DNA from: Cloeon dipterum
Taxonomy: Eukaryota > Arthropoda > Insecta > Ephemeroptera > Baetidae
Length of the DNA: 64,000 nt
NCBI RefSeq assembly: GCF_949628265.1
Contig: NC_088788.1
Coordinates: 28,878,335-28,942,334, forward strand
Direction: 5' to 3'
The notes under the pieces: generated by a model
Database searches by the model: none
What the model saw: the letters and a program-made list of their open reading frames with translations, nothing else
Told to the model about the DNA's origin: nothing
Translations under genes and position numbers: made by a program
Shown here: positions 22,810 to 38,482 of the stretch, one piece after another
Layout: each line of letters opens with the position of its first letter
Numbering within the stretch: the stretch's first letter is position 1

Positions 22810-25800
22810 TCACTTAAAAAGAGAATACTGGTCAACAAATTGCTTACAACTTATTAATAGTCCCTCTTCAGGCTGACCGTTTTCTTGAATGGTAATGACA
22901 AGCAGCGCGATACTGCCGGCGAAGCCGGTTACAAAAATTAGAAGACCAAACAGGAAAATCAAAATATTCTTCCACAGTTTCCAGTTCCATTTGCCCCAGT
23001 TTCTCCAGTAAACAACTGTTTCAATCGTTGTTGGGAACAAAAGACCCAAGGTTGAAAGACACACTGAGCCTCCTATGCCGATCAAGGCGTCCAAGAAAGG
23101 CACTCCAACTGCAAGGCTTGCTGCCGGAGAAAATTATAGATAATGCAAGTTAAGTATTTGCATTTGCAACGAGACAACACGCACAAACTCGTATTATACT
23201 TACTCGTAATAAGCATCAGAATGAGGCGGTAAATGTACTCTCCTCGAGTGCCCCTGAGGCTTGGCCACCTTTTGCCAACTATCGGCGAGAGTTTAGCCCA
23301 GGAGAATTCAACGCCGCAATAAAACTGCAGTGGTTGACTCAGAAGGATTGCGATCGCTAGCATTACTTTGACCGACTGTGCCAATCTGTTAAAAGCGTAA
23401 TTTTAATGCATTGGTATTTGAGCTAAATAGAGTGGGCGGAATACATTTCGTCTTCAGGTAGATTAAGGGATATGCTGCCTAGGGTCTTCTCTCCATATTT
23501 CAGATAACCAAAAAATCCGACGAAAGTAAAGAGACAGACTATAACTGTCAGTCCAGTCTCCAAAACATTGAAGCGTCCCAGGAAATTTTTGGGAGTTTTC
23601 ATGTTGTTTTCCAAGGGCATCACCTACGAAGGTTAATTTAGTATTAAATGGATTAAATTTACCTTTAAAAAGGAAATCAAATTTCATTTTTTTAAATGTA
23701 ATGCTCATGCAAGACAATTTTTTTGATTGCAGTCGTTTAAATCTCTAATTATTATTTTTGTATGGGTTAAGACTGAACGATTTATCTTATTTACCACGTT
23801 GATTCCTTCAAGCGAGTAGACGACAATACTGAAAAAAATTGGTAGTCGAATGGCTGGCATAAAGGCTGGTCTCTCGGTAATGCTTGGGAGGTCGTCAAAC
23901 ACATAAACGAGCACAATGATGATGCAAACCAACACTAATAAGTCGCTGGTGAGGGTGAATGGAACCAGCACGCGTAGCTCTCTGTTCATAGAGAGCAGGG
24001 TGGCCACTAAGCCCACAATAAACACGTACAATTTAATGTCGATGTCGGACTCTGTGTAGTAGTTAATCACCTTTAAAAAAATATTCCTTATTAAATTAAT
24101 GTTTAAATTTGAATAAATAATTTTCACCTGCGAAAGGTTAGCGGCGACAAATACAATGAATATCGCTGATGCTCCGATGGCAATTATCATAACCATTATT
24201 TGTATTACAACCCTGAAATTTTTGGATAAATTTTAATAAGCTAGGAGTTTATAAAAATATTTTAATACTTTACAACAGTACCAAACTTGCGAGTTTTTTC
24301 TGGGCCTTCCCTAAAAGTCACTTCTGCTATATCACCAAATCCTAAAATTGGAATTTGATGTCTCCAACAAAGTTCATGTGCACTTTTCACCTGCACAGAT
24401 CAACAGGCGCTATTTTATAATTTATAAAGTCATCTCACGTTTAATGTTAAAAATGTTTTCGAACAAAATAGCTTGTTTAACTAATACAACAAGTATTCAT
24501 GAATTTCATGCAAAAAATGAAATCAAGATTTTTCTTTTCCTCAAATTATAAATATAATATAAAATCATGAATTTAATTCTTCATTGTTTTTCTTACCAGT
24601 ATGTGAACACAGTGCGAGCATATGAAGCCAATGATAAGGGAGCCAAAAAGTCCAGTTACCAGTCCAGCGTTGGCAAATGCGGACGGTGTAGCGAACACTC
24701 CTGTCCCAAAACTCCCCGATATTAAATGTATTAAAGTGTCCAGGTCTCTGCGTGCAGATATTTGTTATTCCAGATTTTAAATCGCTTTTTATTTCATAAT
24801 TTCAAATTTTACGTTGTGGGTTTTGAAAGATTTCTCTGCAGGAAGGGATTTTTCTCAGGATCCCTCTCAGCATTTTTATTCTCTCTCCTAGCGGTGGCAG
24901 CCTCATGATTGTCAGCCCTTGCTTCCAAGGTGGGGCTGCAACAACAATAAAATATTTTCGGCTGTCAATGTATTTCTTTCACAGACGATATAGCAACCAC
25001 CTCCCCCGCGTGGTCCAGGGGAGGCTGCTGGAAGAACCTCCTGAAAACTCCTGCAGACCTGGCCGAAAAAGCAGAGTTAATTGCTAGCGTGACAAATGTT
25101 ATCTTCCACATGAGTGGGTCGAGCATAAAAGATGCATTAAGATCTCAGATTACCGTGCACTTTACAACCCCCACATGCTGTGAGGATATCTAATAAAAAT
25201 CTCTGGCGCTGCAAGTGGTCTTGCATTCTTGAAAGCGGATGGATGCACAAAAAATGTATTTAGTTAACACACTAGTTTCAACCTCCTGAGCGAGCATGAA
25301 TTCTTGACAACAAATGGTTCTTGTATAAACAAGTGTCTCAAATTTCTGGTGACACATTATTTATATGAGGTTTTTGATCCCCTGGGGAGCGAGGGAGGGT
25401 AAGAAGATTTTAGACTCGTTTTTTAGAAGGGGACGATTATATCATGTGGCAATTAAATAAGACAAAAACATAAAAAATATATATTAGCGTGGTGCATCAA
25501 AGCTTAGATGTAGGAAAGATATTATTAGGAAAATCCTACTTTGCGTTTAATTTAGTGCAGTTAATATTATGTGTCAGCGATGGATGAACCATGGGAGAGT
25601 AAACAACCGAGTACGCTCATTGTGAGATAAGATTGGGCGAACATGCAGAGATTATTGTGTTTGGAGGTTATATTGGAGTATAATGTATTGTACTTATATA
25701 GATAGCTACACTGCAGTTTTGATTAACGTGTTTTGATTTAAGGATTATTATTTGCTTATTATCTGCCGTGAGAGGTGAGAGGTTACATATTTGTCCGACG

Positions 25801-26149
25801 CCAAACTCATACAAATGACAAGTCCTCATCAATTCACTATAATAAATTTAATTGGAGAGGAAAATATAATTAAATGTACCAAATGATATTTATGATGTGC
25901 TTTTATGGCGAAGATTTGTGCTTTTTATAATAACGCCAAACTAAAATAATGTCATTTTAATTGTTTCAGAATGATTCAAACAATGCAAAGTAATTTAATT
26001 AATCAAACTAGACATTGTGCGCATCTGAAAGCTGTTAGGTAATTTTCTCAAAATTTTCAGCCTCACACATGGCAAATAGAATTAAAATGTGTATTTCATT
26101 TGAATAAGGTATACCTGATTTTGATTTTGTCTCCTCCGCCAAACGACAT
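22810..26149 (-). CDS. SLC36-type proton-coupled amino acid transporter, copy B
   Basis: Nine exons: 26149-26115, 24935-24813, 24747-24597, 24390-24269, 24212-24128, 24070-23795, 23623-23445, 23385-23204, 23120-22810. The sum is 1464 nt, 487 aa. The 35 nt first exon encodes MSFGGGDKIKI and is separated by a 1.2 kb intron. The N-terminal cytosolic tail is charged (ERDPEKNPFLQRNLSKPTT), followed by about eleven membrane segments. It is closest to copy C: the first-exon peptide, the tail and blocks such as DDLPSITERPAFMPAIRLP are shared. Copy B lies directly upstream of copy A in the same orientation, as expected from tandem duplication. Confidence 0.93.
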
Positions 26150-26290
26150 GGTCTGTACTACTGCTATAGAGTTAGCACTCCGTTAAATAAAGTGTTTAAG
26201 GTCCGTTGGTTATCAAATGACACCACTGCTACATATTCTGATCGATTGCTTTGCGATCTTGATTTAATCAGTAAATATTTGGGAATCAGT
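26150..26290 (-). promoter_or_regulatory. Promoter region of SLC36 copy B, conserved with copy C
   Basis: Upstream of the ATG, short blocks recur in the same order before copy C (54444-54585): a TATCAAAT/TGATA GATA-type site, a CTGATCG block (minus strand CGATCAG), and TTTAATCAGT. Surrounding bases have diverged, so the blocks look constrained. GATA factors are common regulators of gut nutrient transporters; that link is inference. Confidence 0.45.
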
Positions 26291-27510
26291 AAACTAACAA
26301 TATCTTGTAAATATTAATCGAGACAGTAAAAAATTGCATTATTTGAAATTATAAAAACGTATGCCATTTAAACCTTTTTATGGAGTAAAAAATATAGTCT
26401 GAAATTATTTTCCAGCTACAGATTCTATTTATTCTGTGAAAAACGTGATTTGAAAATGACCAACATACTTTCCTCAATTCATTACAGAATTAAGTAAGTG
26501 CACGCAATAAGTAGCATACGCATGGAGATTTTCATATTGAAAAATTACAAACGGCTATATTTATGGTGCAATCTTTTTAAAGGACCTGGATTTCAAGCAG
26601 GCTGTTTATTATGCTTACCACGCACGTTCAGTTTGCAGTCATAGTTTTTGGATCATGCCAAAAAATTGTAAGAGAGGAGGGTTTTGTTGCACAGCACAGC
26701 GACTAATACACGCGGTGGTTGTGCGGGACTGGTCGTCACAAGTGCCTTAATAATCGGGGCATCCTGTCTTTCACAAATTCAATCTGTTGCCTGAGATGTA
26801 TTTAATTTTTGCAAGTTTGTGCGTCTATTTCCAGCTAGTTAGATAAGTCCAAGAATACCCGCTCAAAAACATTTTTGTGCCTTCCCAGGTATCTGCTGCA
26901 GAGTCGCAATCCCCAAATAATGTATATGCTTAATTTATATAATAACCTTCAATGCAGTTCAGGTTCAGTGCCACGCTATCCTGAGTTTGAGAAGCAGCTA
27001 AAAACGTGTGTGTAAAGAATTTCTCGATTCCAGGTGTCTTTAAGTAGAAAACATTAATTCCACACTTAAATAAGAAATTAATGAAATGTACAAACTATAT
27101 GCGCTCAGTTTTGGAGTTATTTTTTATTTTATTATATTATTATTATCTTTTCTTTTTGGTTGTGCTGTTTCTTGTAAATACTCAATAAACGAAGATAAAT
27201 TTCCAAGCTGTATCGACGTACATAAAGTATAAGGATAATTGGATTGACGAGTTGGCTAATGTGACAAGTCTGAAATAATCATTTTGTGTGTACTCTCTAT
27301 CTCAATTATACGGCCTTGTCTCAATTTAAATTGCACCTCACTATTTAGACGATTTTGTTACAGCAATCGCTGCATTAGCCTATTCAAGTAATAGACGAGA
27401 CGCAATTTTTCTCTGTACCATTTCCGTATTCCTGCATTCTAATGGTAAGCAAGGATATAGCGCACGACTGGCAAAACTAGATTTTTTAACCTTTGAGTGG
27501 GAGACCCAGG
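26291..27510. other. Intergenic, SLC36 copy B to the P450
   Basis: AT-rich divergent interval with no coding sequence seen. It should carry distal control elements of both flanking genes. Confidence 0.4.
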
Positions 27511-27516
27511 TATAAA
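27511..27516 (+). promoter_or_regulatory. TATA box of the P450 gene
   Basis: TATAAA lies 120 nt upstream of the first P450 ATG, in a short GC-richer context. A start site near 27540 would give a leader of about 95 nt. Confidence 0.55.
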
Positions 27517-27635
27517 TGCTAAGTTCTGCGAGGAAGTGTGTTTTTCTGGTGTCTGGCCGCTTGGCAGAGACATCGGGCAAGTGCAATATACATTCATACC
27601 CCTTAAAGTGCAGCCCCAATTTCCACCAGGACAAC

Positions 27636-29851
27636 ATGTCCTTCGTTCAGGTAAGTTTTGTTGCCTTTCACCATTTCTTTTGTTTATATGTTTATAGGAC
27701 TTTTATCAATGGTACATCTTTCTTTAAATCGTTTAGACCGCAGTGGGCTACATGCCCTTGCTGTGGAGCGCGGTGCTTTTCTGCGCCACCGTGCCGGTTT
27801 TGGTGGCTCTGCGGCGTTGGTTCAGGGTATTCCTGATGGCTCAGCGCCTGCCGACCCCAAAGGCTCATCCGATTTTGGGACACGCTGCCGATTTCGCTTC
27901 AAAAGAAAGTAAGTGCCGAAAAATCAATTATATTTATTTAATTAAATGTTGCCTAAATCCTTAGAATTCTTCGACCGAGCTCTAAAATGGTGCAAGGATT
28001 TCCCGATTTTCCACAAAACCCAAATTCTCTTCCACCCTTTGATTTTGGTCCACTCTCCTGAAGCAGTTCAGGTAAATATTTAATACGCTGTTTACTGAAC
28101 TTTGAATTTTATAGCCAAAATTTTTATTTTTTAGGCAATTCTGAGCAGGAACAAGCATGCCGAAAAAGGGTTCATTTACAAAGGATTGAAAGCTCTGCTC
28201 GGCGAAGGCCTGATCACTAGCAAAGGTAAATAACCAGCAGTAATAATGACCTCAGCACCTGAAGGTCGTCTGCTTCTCGCGCTACCTTTAGCTGCATATA
28301 TGCACCCGCGTGCGCAGACCTGTTTACCTACTTTTTCTGATTACATACAGACACAGAACTTGAAATAATTACTTCCTATCTTTGCTCGGCTCGATCATAA
28401 TACCTGTATTAATTGCTGATTCAGGAAGCCGGTGGCATGCTCATCGCAAGCTGATCACTCCCACTTTCCATTTCAATATACTGGAAAGCTTTCTGGACGT
28501 GTTCGTGAGAAGGAGTAAGGAGCTAATGACCAGGTTGAAGGAAAAGGAAGGCACCGAATGCTTCGACATCAGCCCCTACACTCAACGTCTCACTCTTGAT
28601 TTCATTTGCGGTGAATTTCAAAATTTCAAATGAATTTTGCTAAATTAATGGAGTACATTTATATTAATAGAAACTGCCATGGGAACTCCTATTCAAGCCC
28701 AAAGCAACGAGAGACTGGAAATTGTTTCCGCAATTCACAAGTAAATATAATAATTTTATTTAATATTTTATTTAATTATTTTTGTCCTTGAAGGTTGGAG
28801 GAGATTGGAATTTACCGTATGATTAGACCTTGGCTATTGTCTGACTGGATCTTCATGTTCACCAAAAAGGGACGGGAGCAGATCAAATACAAAAATATTC
28901 TGCACAGTTTCACTGACAAAGTAATCAAGGAAAGGAAACATTTGATCGAGCAGCAGAAAAAGGAAGAAGGAAAACTGGCAGTCGTGAAGGAGGGCGAAGA
29001 GTCCGATTTTGGTATTATTTTACAAATAAATAGCCGTTAGAGATTTTTATTTTCAATCACAGGTCGTAAGAAGAGAGCAATTTTCATGGATTTGCTAATC
29101 GAGTCTTCTGACAACGGTAACCTTCTTACCGATGAGGACATTCGCGAGGAAGTAAACACCTTCATGTTTGCTGGACAAAACACCACACAGCTGGCCATCA
29201 ACTACTGCCTTTTCCTGCTCGGAAATAATCTTGAAATTCAGGTATTTTCCCTCCTCTCCGTCTGGAGAAAGTACTCAAATTTCTTTTCAGGAGGAAGTCT
29301 TCCAAGAATTGGACTCAATTTTCCAAGGATCAGACCGCGACCCAACAATGGATGACTTGAGGGAAATGCACCTTCTGGAAAGGTGCATCAAGGAAGCCCT
29401 ACGTCTTTTCCCCAGTGTCCCTGTGATTGCGCGCACCCTAACTGAAGACCAGCCCATGGGAAAGCATATTCTTCCCAAGGGCGCTGACGTCCTCATCCTC
29501 CCCTACGTACTCCATCGCAACCCTGAGCAATTCCCCGACCCTGAGAAATTCAACCCAGACAACTTTTTGCCCGAGAATATAAAGAACCGCCACGCTTTCA
29601 GTTACATTCCCTTCAGTGCCGGCCCTAGGAACTGCATTGGTAAGACCAAAAAATATAGAAAATTTTGAAACTAATTTCTTGCTTCATTTTAAGGGCAAAA
29701 GTTTGCGATGTTGGCGGAGAAAACTATCCTGTCGACGATCCTCCGTCGTTACATCGTGAAATCTGGAGACACCAGGGAAAGTCTGGTTGTCGTGCCTAAC
29801 ACCGTCCTCGTGCCCAAGCGCGGGATCAAAATTACGCTGAATTCAAGATGA
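27636..29851 (+). CDS. Cytochrome P450, CYP4 family
   Basis: Microsomal haem mono-oxygenase; CYP4 enzymes typically hydroxylate fatty acids or hydrocarbons. Ten exons: 27636-27650, 27737-27908, 27965-28071, 28135-28225, 28425-28610, 28671-28740, 28794-29011, 29063-29241, 29291-29639, 29694-29851. The sum is 1545 nt, 514 aa. An N-terminal anchor spans about residues 12-32. CYP4 marks include WHAHRKLITPTFHF, ETAMGTP, the K-helix ERCIKEALRLFPSVP and the haem loop PFSAGPRNCIGQKFAM with Cys461. The I-helix reads FAGQNTT (A323-T328), with Asn at the usual Asp/Glu, which is unusual. The PERF-type motif reads FNPDNF. The first exon encodes only five residues; a start at the Met in exon 2 is the alternative. 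Confidence 0.92.
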
Positions 29852-29968
29852 AAGCAGTTTTTTTTCTGTACCATTTTAGACTTCTCATTAATATTTTCAC
29901 TTCATTATTCATTATGCTTTTTAATTAGGTGTGTACATATTTTGTGTGTTTATAAAATAACAATGAAA

Positions 29969-29974
29969 AATAAA
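29969..29974 (+). terminator. Polyadenylation signal of the P450 gene
   Basis: AATAAA about 118 nt after the P450 stop codon, just before the convergent UPF0193 gene. Confidence 0.6.
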
Positions 29975-30043
29975 ACTGCGCTATTAGCCTGTTGTTTTTT
30001 GCTTATAGAGCATTGTTTATTTTACTCCCAACAAGTCAACACC

Positions 30044-30915
30044 TTAACTTTTGTTTTTTACTGAAACTCTGAGAGTGCAGGGGAGTTTCAACTGTTTCTT
30101 GAATTCTTCGCACCTTGTTGGATCAATTACGTTCATAGCTGCCAATTTCGCCGCGATCTCACTCTCCATGATAAATTTGTATTTTTCCGCTTGACCCAGT
30201 TCTGCAACATCTTGCAAAAACTGGCACCTATCGTTAATATCTTCAATCACTGTATGGAGCAGTAGAATTTAGAATTATTAGAATATTTACAAATTTTGGT
30301 AAAGCATACGTTCTTCAAAACGGTCTCTTTTATCAATTGATGAGATTTTCCTGGAAGGCGATTTTCCTCTTAAGGATGGCCGGTCAGAGTGCTGCGTCAT
30401 TTCCGTTCCAAATGCCATTATGTTTTGCAACTTCAGCTTTTGGCATGCCTTGTCCACTGTTCATTTATAGTTAAAAAAATATTTCACTTTAAAGGGAATA
30501 GATTCATACCTCCTGGCTTGGGTTTCACATTGTCTCTCTCATACGATCCCATTTCAATGATTTTAAGTTTGGTTCTCTTGCGATTAACTTGGATTTGCTT
30601 TGGGTCCACAACTGATCTCGTCGGTTTCATAGATCTGCTCGTTGATGAAGGCTGCTCATACTTTGCCAATGGGGGAAACGATTCACCCCGCTCTATAAAT
30701 TCGTTCAGTCGCTTTCGTTGCAGCATCGTTAGTCGACACTCGTCCATCATGGCTATTTTAAAAGAAAATCGTCCTATAATGTTATCCAATTTTTAAATAA
30801 ATGCCATTATACCTTTAATCAATTCGCGAGTGTCATCACTGTAGTTCGGTGTTGGAACTTTATCTTTAGATTTTGGCGTTTTTTGTTTTCTTGTAACGCT
30901 TTTGACATGCTCCAT
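30044..30915 (-). CDS. UPF0193 (EVG1/C22orf23) family protein
   Basis: Four exons, 30915-30813, 30752-30510, 30456-30310 and 30249-30044, give 699 nt and 232 aa, close to the human protein of about 217 aa. Matches to the family: NYSDDTRELIK near the start, MMDECRLTMLQRKRLNEFIERG, KLQNIMAFG in the third exon, and the C-terminal block EDINDRCQFLQDVAELGQ with SEIAAKLAAM. The protein is charged and helical with no signal peptide or membrane segment. Function is unknown; I do not assign one. It is divergent with the MARS2/DHX16 pair, about 600 bases from the MARS2 ATG, and convergent with the P450. Confidence 0.85.
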
Positions 30916-31189
30916 ATTATTGTAGTACTGATATTTTTTTTATCAAAATTCATACTGTTTACATTTAAAAGAGTACATACAAATAATAAAAATCCACCAA
31001 TCGATAGTTTTAAATAATGCAACCATGGCAACGTATTCTAACTGTGTAGGCAAATCAACCTATTGCACGCTGCTTTCGCGCCACTTTAATTTAAATTCAA
31101 AAGTCCGCATGCGTAAGCGCGCATATACCACACCCACGAATGGCCGATAAGATTGTTTACTATCAAAAGCAACAACTGGAGAAAAATTT

Positions 31190-31234
31190 GTCTTTTAATA
31201 TCAAGGGTTCCTGTTTGTAGCATCATTGAGAAAA
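31190..31234 (+). promoter_or_regulatory. Possible leader exon end upstream of MARS2 and DHX16
   Basis: A strong donor (GAGAAAA then GTAAGT) falls at 31234/31235. Acceptors just before the MARS2 ATG (AG at 31500-31501) and directly before the DHX16 ATG (AG at 33230-33231) could both pair with it. The 5' end of the exon is a guess. Confidence 0.35.
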
Positions 31235-31513
31235 GTAAGTTAAGTACAAAACAACATTAATCAGTTGATAATTTAATTTAACTGCGATCATATACATACA
31301 TAATTTAGCGGAGGAAATACTATTAGTGATTTTTAAAGCTATCATAGAGTGTTAAGTTAATTTCCCACGTTTTCTCTGTTATGTATTTACTGGAAAGCTG
31401 TCAATTTATTGTTTTTTGTCCACTTGTCTTGTACTAACTTAAAAACTATTTATGTATGTAATCAATTTCTAAGAATTGAGGCTGTGTGTCCAACTTCACA
31501 GCTGGTCATTTAA

Positions 31514-33127
31514 ATGGAGAGAATCCTGCAAAAAGTGGCGAAATGCCGGTGGTCGCGATTAGCTGCTTCCAGACGACCCCTCAGCACGTCCAACTTCTTC
31601 ATCACGACACCAATTTTCTACGTTAACGCTTCTCCACACATTGGACACCTTTACACGTCCCTGGTGGCGGATGCTGCCCAGCGATTTCAGCGCCTTTTGA
31701 CCAAAAATGTTTCCTTCCTGAGCACGGGAACTGATGAGCACGGCTCCAAAGTTGAGAAAGCCGCCGGAAAAATGGACACTCAACAGTACTGTGACAAAAT
31801 ATCGAGCCAGTATGTGGAAATGCTGTCAATGTACAGCGTGGATTACTCGACTTTTGTTAGAACGACCAGCTTGGAGCACAAAAAAGCTGTACATGCCTTC
31901 TGGAAGAGGTTGAATGACAGGAATTTCATCTACACCGGCGAGTACTCTGGCTGGTACTGCGAGGCTGATGAGGCTTTTGTTCCCGAGAGCCGGACAGAAA
32001 AACTGGCTGACGGCAGCAGGGTGTCCGCTGAGTCAGGTCGTCAGGTTGATTGGACCTGTGAAGAGAATTTCCTCTTCAGGATGTCAGCTGTCCAGAGTGA
32101 CTTTTCGCACTGGCTGAAGGACCCATCTGCCGTCCAGCCGTCCAAATTCCACAGTCTAGTCCAGTTATGGGTTCAAGAGGGCTTTCATGACGTGTCCATT
32201 ACAAGGCCGTCTCACCGCGTTCCGTGGGGCATCCCTGTCCCGGAAAACCCTCAACACTCCATATACGTGTGGATGGACGCGTTGGTCAACTACCTCACTG
32301 TTGCTGGTTTTCCCGACAATCTGCAAAATTGGCCTGCGGACGTGCACGTCGTCGGAAAAGATATTCTTCGTTTCCACGCTATCCTTTGGCCTTCGCTCCT
32401 GATTGCGGCCGGCTTGGAACCACCAAGGCAGATCCAATGCCATTCACACTGGAAGGTTGATGGAGAAAAGATGTCCAAGTCCAGGGGAAACGTGATAGAC
32501 CCCCGAGGGCAGATTGGGAGCACGCTGACCCACGAGGGACTGAGGTACTTCCTGCTCAGGGAGGGAACAAACCACAGCGACGCAAACTTCAGCCAGGTGA
32601 AGGCTATGAATATTCTCAACGCTGAACTGGCCGGCAAGTTGGGGAATTTGCTCAACCGATGCACAGGGAAATCTCTGAATCCAAGACAAATTTGGCCTGC
32701 TTTTGTGGAAGCAGCGGTGGAAGCTCAAGAGGTGGCGCCCTTGATCGCAGCTCTCCAGGAATTGCCTGCAAAAGCAAAGCAGCACTACGCAGCTTTCAAC
32801 TTTTACAAAGCAGTCGACGAAGTGATTTTGGTGTTGCAGGTGGCAAACAAGTTTTTTGAGGATCAAAAGCCGTGGACGCTAGCTAGAGACAGTGCTGAAA
32901 TTCAATCAATTTTGAGCCTGACCTTTGAGACTCTGCGAGTTGTGGGCATTGTGCTGCAGCCAGTGATTCCAAAGTTAACCGCTCGACTCTTGGACAGAAT
33001 AAGCGTGCCTCTGGAAAAGAGATTTTGGGGTGATTTGGAACAGTTTTTGTGGGACGGAGTCAAAACTGAACAGCCTCTTAAAAGTGAAAAATTGACACTT
33101 TTCCCTAGACTTGGAGATGGAAAATAA
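31514..33127 (+). CDS. MARS2: Methionyl-tRNA synthetase, mitochondrial
   Basis: Class I synthetase that charges mitochondrial tRNA-Met. One uninterrupted coding exon of 537 aa, somewhat shorter than the human 593. The N-terminus (MERILQKVAKCRWSRLAASR) is basic and suits a mitochondrial presequence. FFITTPIFYVNASPHIGH holds the HIGH motif (residues 42-45), and KMSKSRGN near residue 319 is the KMSKS loop. The anticodon-binding helical domain follows. The tail ends shortly after it, as in mitochondrial and some bacterial forms. A splice acceptor precedes the ATG by 12 bases, so a leader exon lies upstream. AATAAA at 33123-33128 overlaps the stop codon, and DHX16 begins 104 bases further on. Confidence 0.97.
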   Translation: MERILQKVAKCRWSRLAASRRPLSTSNFFITTPIFYVNASPHIGHLYTSLVADAAQRFQRLLTKNVSFLSTGTDEHGSKVEKAAGKMDTQQYCDKISSQYVEMLSMYSVDYSTFVRTTSLEHKKAVHAFWKRLNDRNFIYTGEYSGWYCEADEAFVPESRTEKLADGSRVSAESGRQVDWTCEENFLFRMSAVQSDFSHWLKDPSAVQPSKFHSLVQLWVQEGFHDVSITRPSHRVPWGIPVPENPQHSIYVWMDALVNYLTVAGFPDNLQNWPADVHVVGKDILRFHAILWPSLLIAAGLEPPRQIQCHSHWKVDGEKMSKSRGNVIDPRGQIGSTLTHEGLRYFLLREGTNHSDANFSQVKAMNILNAELAGKLGNLLNRCTGKSLNPRQIWPAFVEAAVEAQEVAPLIAALQELPAKAKQHYAAFNFYKAVDEVILVLQVANKFFEDQKPWTLARDSAEIQSILSLTFETLRVVGIVLQPVIPKLTARLLDRISVPLEKRFWGDLEQFLWDGVKTEQPLKSEKLTLFPRLGDGK

Positions 33128-33231
33128 AATGATTAAAATGTAGAAAAATGCAATTAAAATCTTTCATTAATTCGCATATATTATGATTTATAAACAATAT
33201 CCATAATAGAGTGGAATAACGTTTCTTTCAG

Positions 33232-36874
<3,643 letters not shown>

Positions 36875-37084
36875 GTAAACGATGTTAACTTAAATTGATA
36901 TTCTGAAAATTGGTCGTTATTTTTTCTATTAAATGAAATCAGATCAATGAGAGAAATTTCTTGTTTTAATTCAAACTCAATTTTATTTTTGAAACAATCG
37001 TTGGCGTCAAATGCGTTGGCAATTTAGCAATATAGAAATTTTAAAAAGGTTAAAACTAAAATATGGACCCAAATTCTGAAAAGC

Positions 37085-38482
37085 TCATACTTCTGGTGTC
37101 TCATTGTTTGGGAGAGTCCGATGATGCATCTCGGTGGCAAAATTCAAGACTTCTGCTGTTGTCGGTCGGTCGTCAGGGCTGATGTTTAAACAGCAGTAGC
37201 ACAAGTTATGTAGCTATAAGCACAGATTTATTTTAGTAATAATCATATGACTGAGAGATTGGTGCCCTAACTCACTTCATCAGAGAAGACTTCCGATTCT
37301 ATCGGAGGATACATGGCTCGTTGGATTCTCTCGCACAGGTTCTGCAAGTTTATTGTTGGAGAGTAGAAGGGAGAAACAAGAGCAGCCATCTGGAAAGCAT
37401 TGTCGTTACTATTATTATTAACCTCATTTTTACTCTAATGAAATTTGCTACCTCGTAAAGTATGCAACCCAAAGACCAGACATCGCTGGCAAAATTGTAG
37501 CTTTCCTCTCTCAGCCGTTCTGGGCTCATGTAGAAAGGAGTCCCAAGAAGAGAATGAGCAGACATAGTTTGGGCACTGAAGTAGCGCCCCAGCCCAAAAT
37601 CGCCCAACTTCACTTTGCCTTCTGCCGTGACCAAAATGTTGGCAGGCTTTATGTCTGGAAAGTTGATAAATTGCTCAAATAACTGCTGTGCATGCACTGG
37701 AATTTTCTTCTAGAACCTCTGTGCATGATCCTTTTCTCGTGCAAATGATTTACTCCAGCACTGATCTGAACAAAGAATTTCCAGATGGAGGGCTCTGGAA
37801 TCATCTTTTCTTTCTCTCTGAAATGCTTGATCATGGCAGAAAGGTCTCCAGCGTCGGCTAACTCCAGGGCAATGAACAGCTCTAGGTTTGCCACCCATGA
37901 GCCCATGTAGCGGACTACATTTGGGTGGCTGAGACGCTGAAACAATTTAATTTTAACGATATATTAGTTAACTGCTTGATTGGGTGAATTACCTGCAGCA
38001 GAGAAATTTCTTTCAGACAGTCAGCTCTGGCCTTCGAGTCGGCCAGTTCAATGATTCTCACTTTCTTGAGGGCAATTCTCTGACCAGACGCAAGAATTCT
38101 AGCCCTGAAGACCTCGCTAAACTGACCCTTGCCAATTCTCTTTTCAATTATCAACTCGTCTTCATTTGAGAGGCAGGCTGGAGACAAAATCGGCGATTCG
38201 TTTCCATTGAGCGCCTGAATATCAGTTCTTATATCAAAGACAATTTTTTTTAAGAGTATTGCGATTTTACCATTATAAACCATGAACTTTAGAGCCCGTT
38301 TACTTGTTCTCCGCATCAGGAGTTGCACCACACTGCAATGTTGAGCTGCCCAAGCTAATTTCTAGCACATTCAAATGATCAATAAGCACGCACGGCTTAG
38401 TTTCCGCTTTTGAGGGAGAAATAATTTTATTGCGTGCACATTCCTGTTGCGACAAATGACAGATATGCCACATATTGTGCAT
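37085..38482 (-). CDS. NEK6/7-like serine/threonine kinase
   Basis: NIMA-related mitotic kinase. Exons: 38482-38304, 38227-37993, 37936-37717, 37654-37452, 37389-37276, 37213-37085; about 359 aa. Catalytic features: GKGQFSEVF (glycine loop), ALKKVRI (Lys), ELADAGDLSAMI hinge, MHRDIKPAN, GDFGLGR, HSLLGTPFYMSPE and SDVWSLGCILYE. The tight, tail-less C-terminus ending soon after RPTTAEVL is that of NEK6/NEK7. DFG is intact where vertebrate NEK6/7 read DLG. The first exon (MHNMWHICHLSQQE) joins in phase 2 but has no known match, and its frame stays open back to an acceptor at 38505, so more 5' sequence may exist. It starts only 184 bases after the CTNNBL1 stop codon. Confidence 0.9.

Noticed and set aside
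27180-27205. Possible fourth copy of the hammerhead-like repeat (ATAAACGAAGATAAAT)
   Set aside because: The match is too short and AT-rich to separate from chance.
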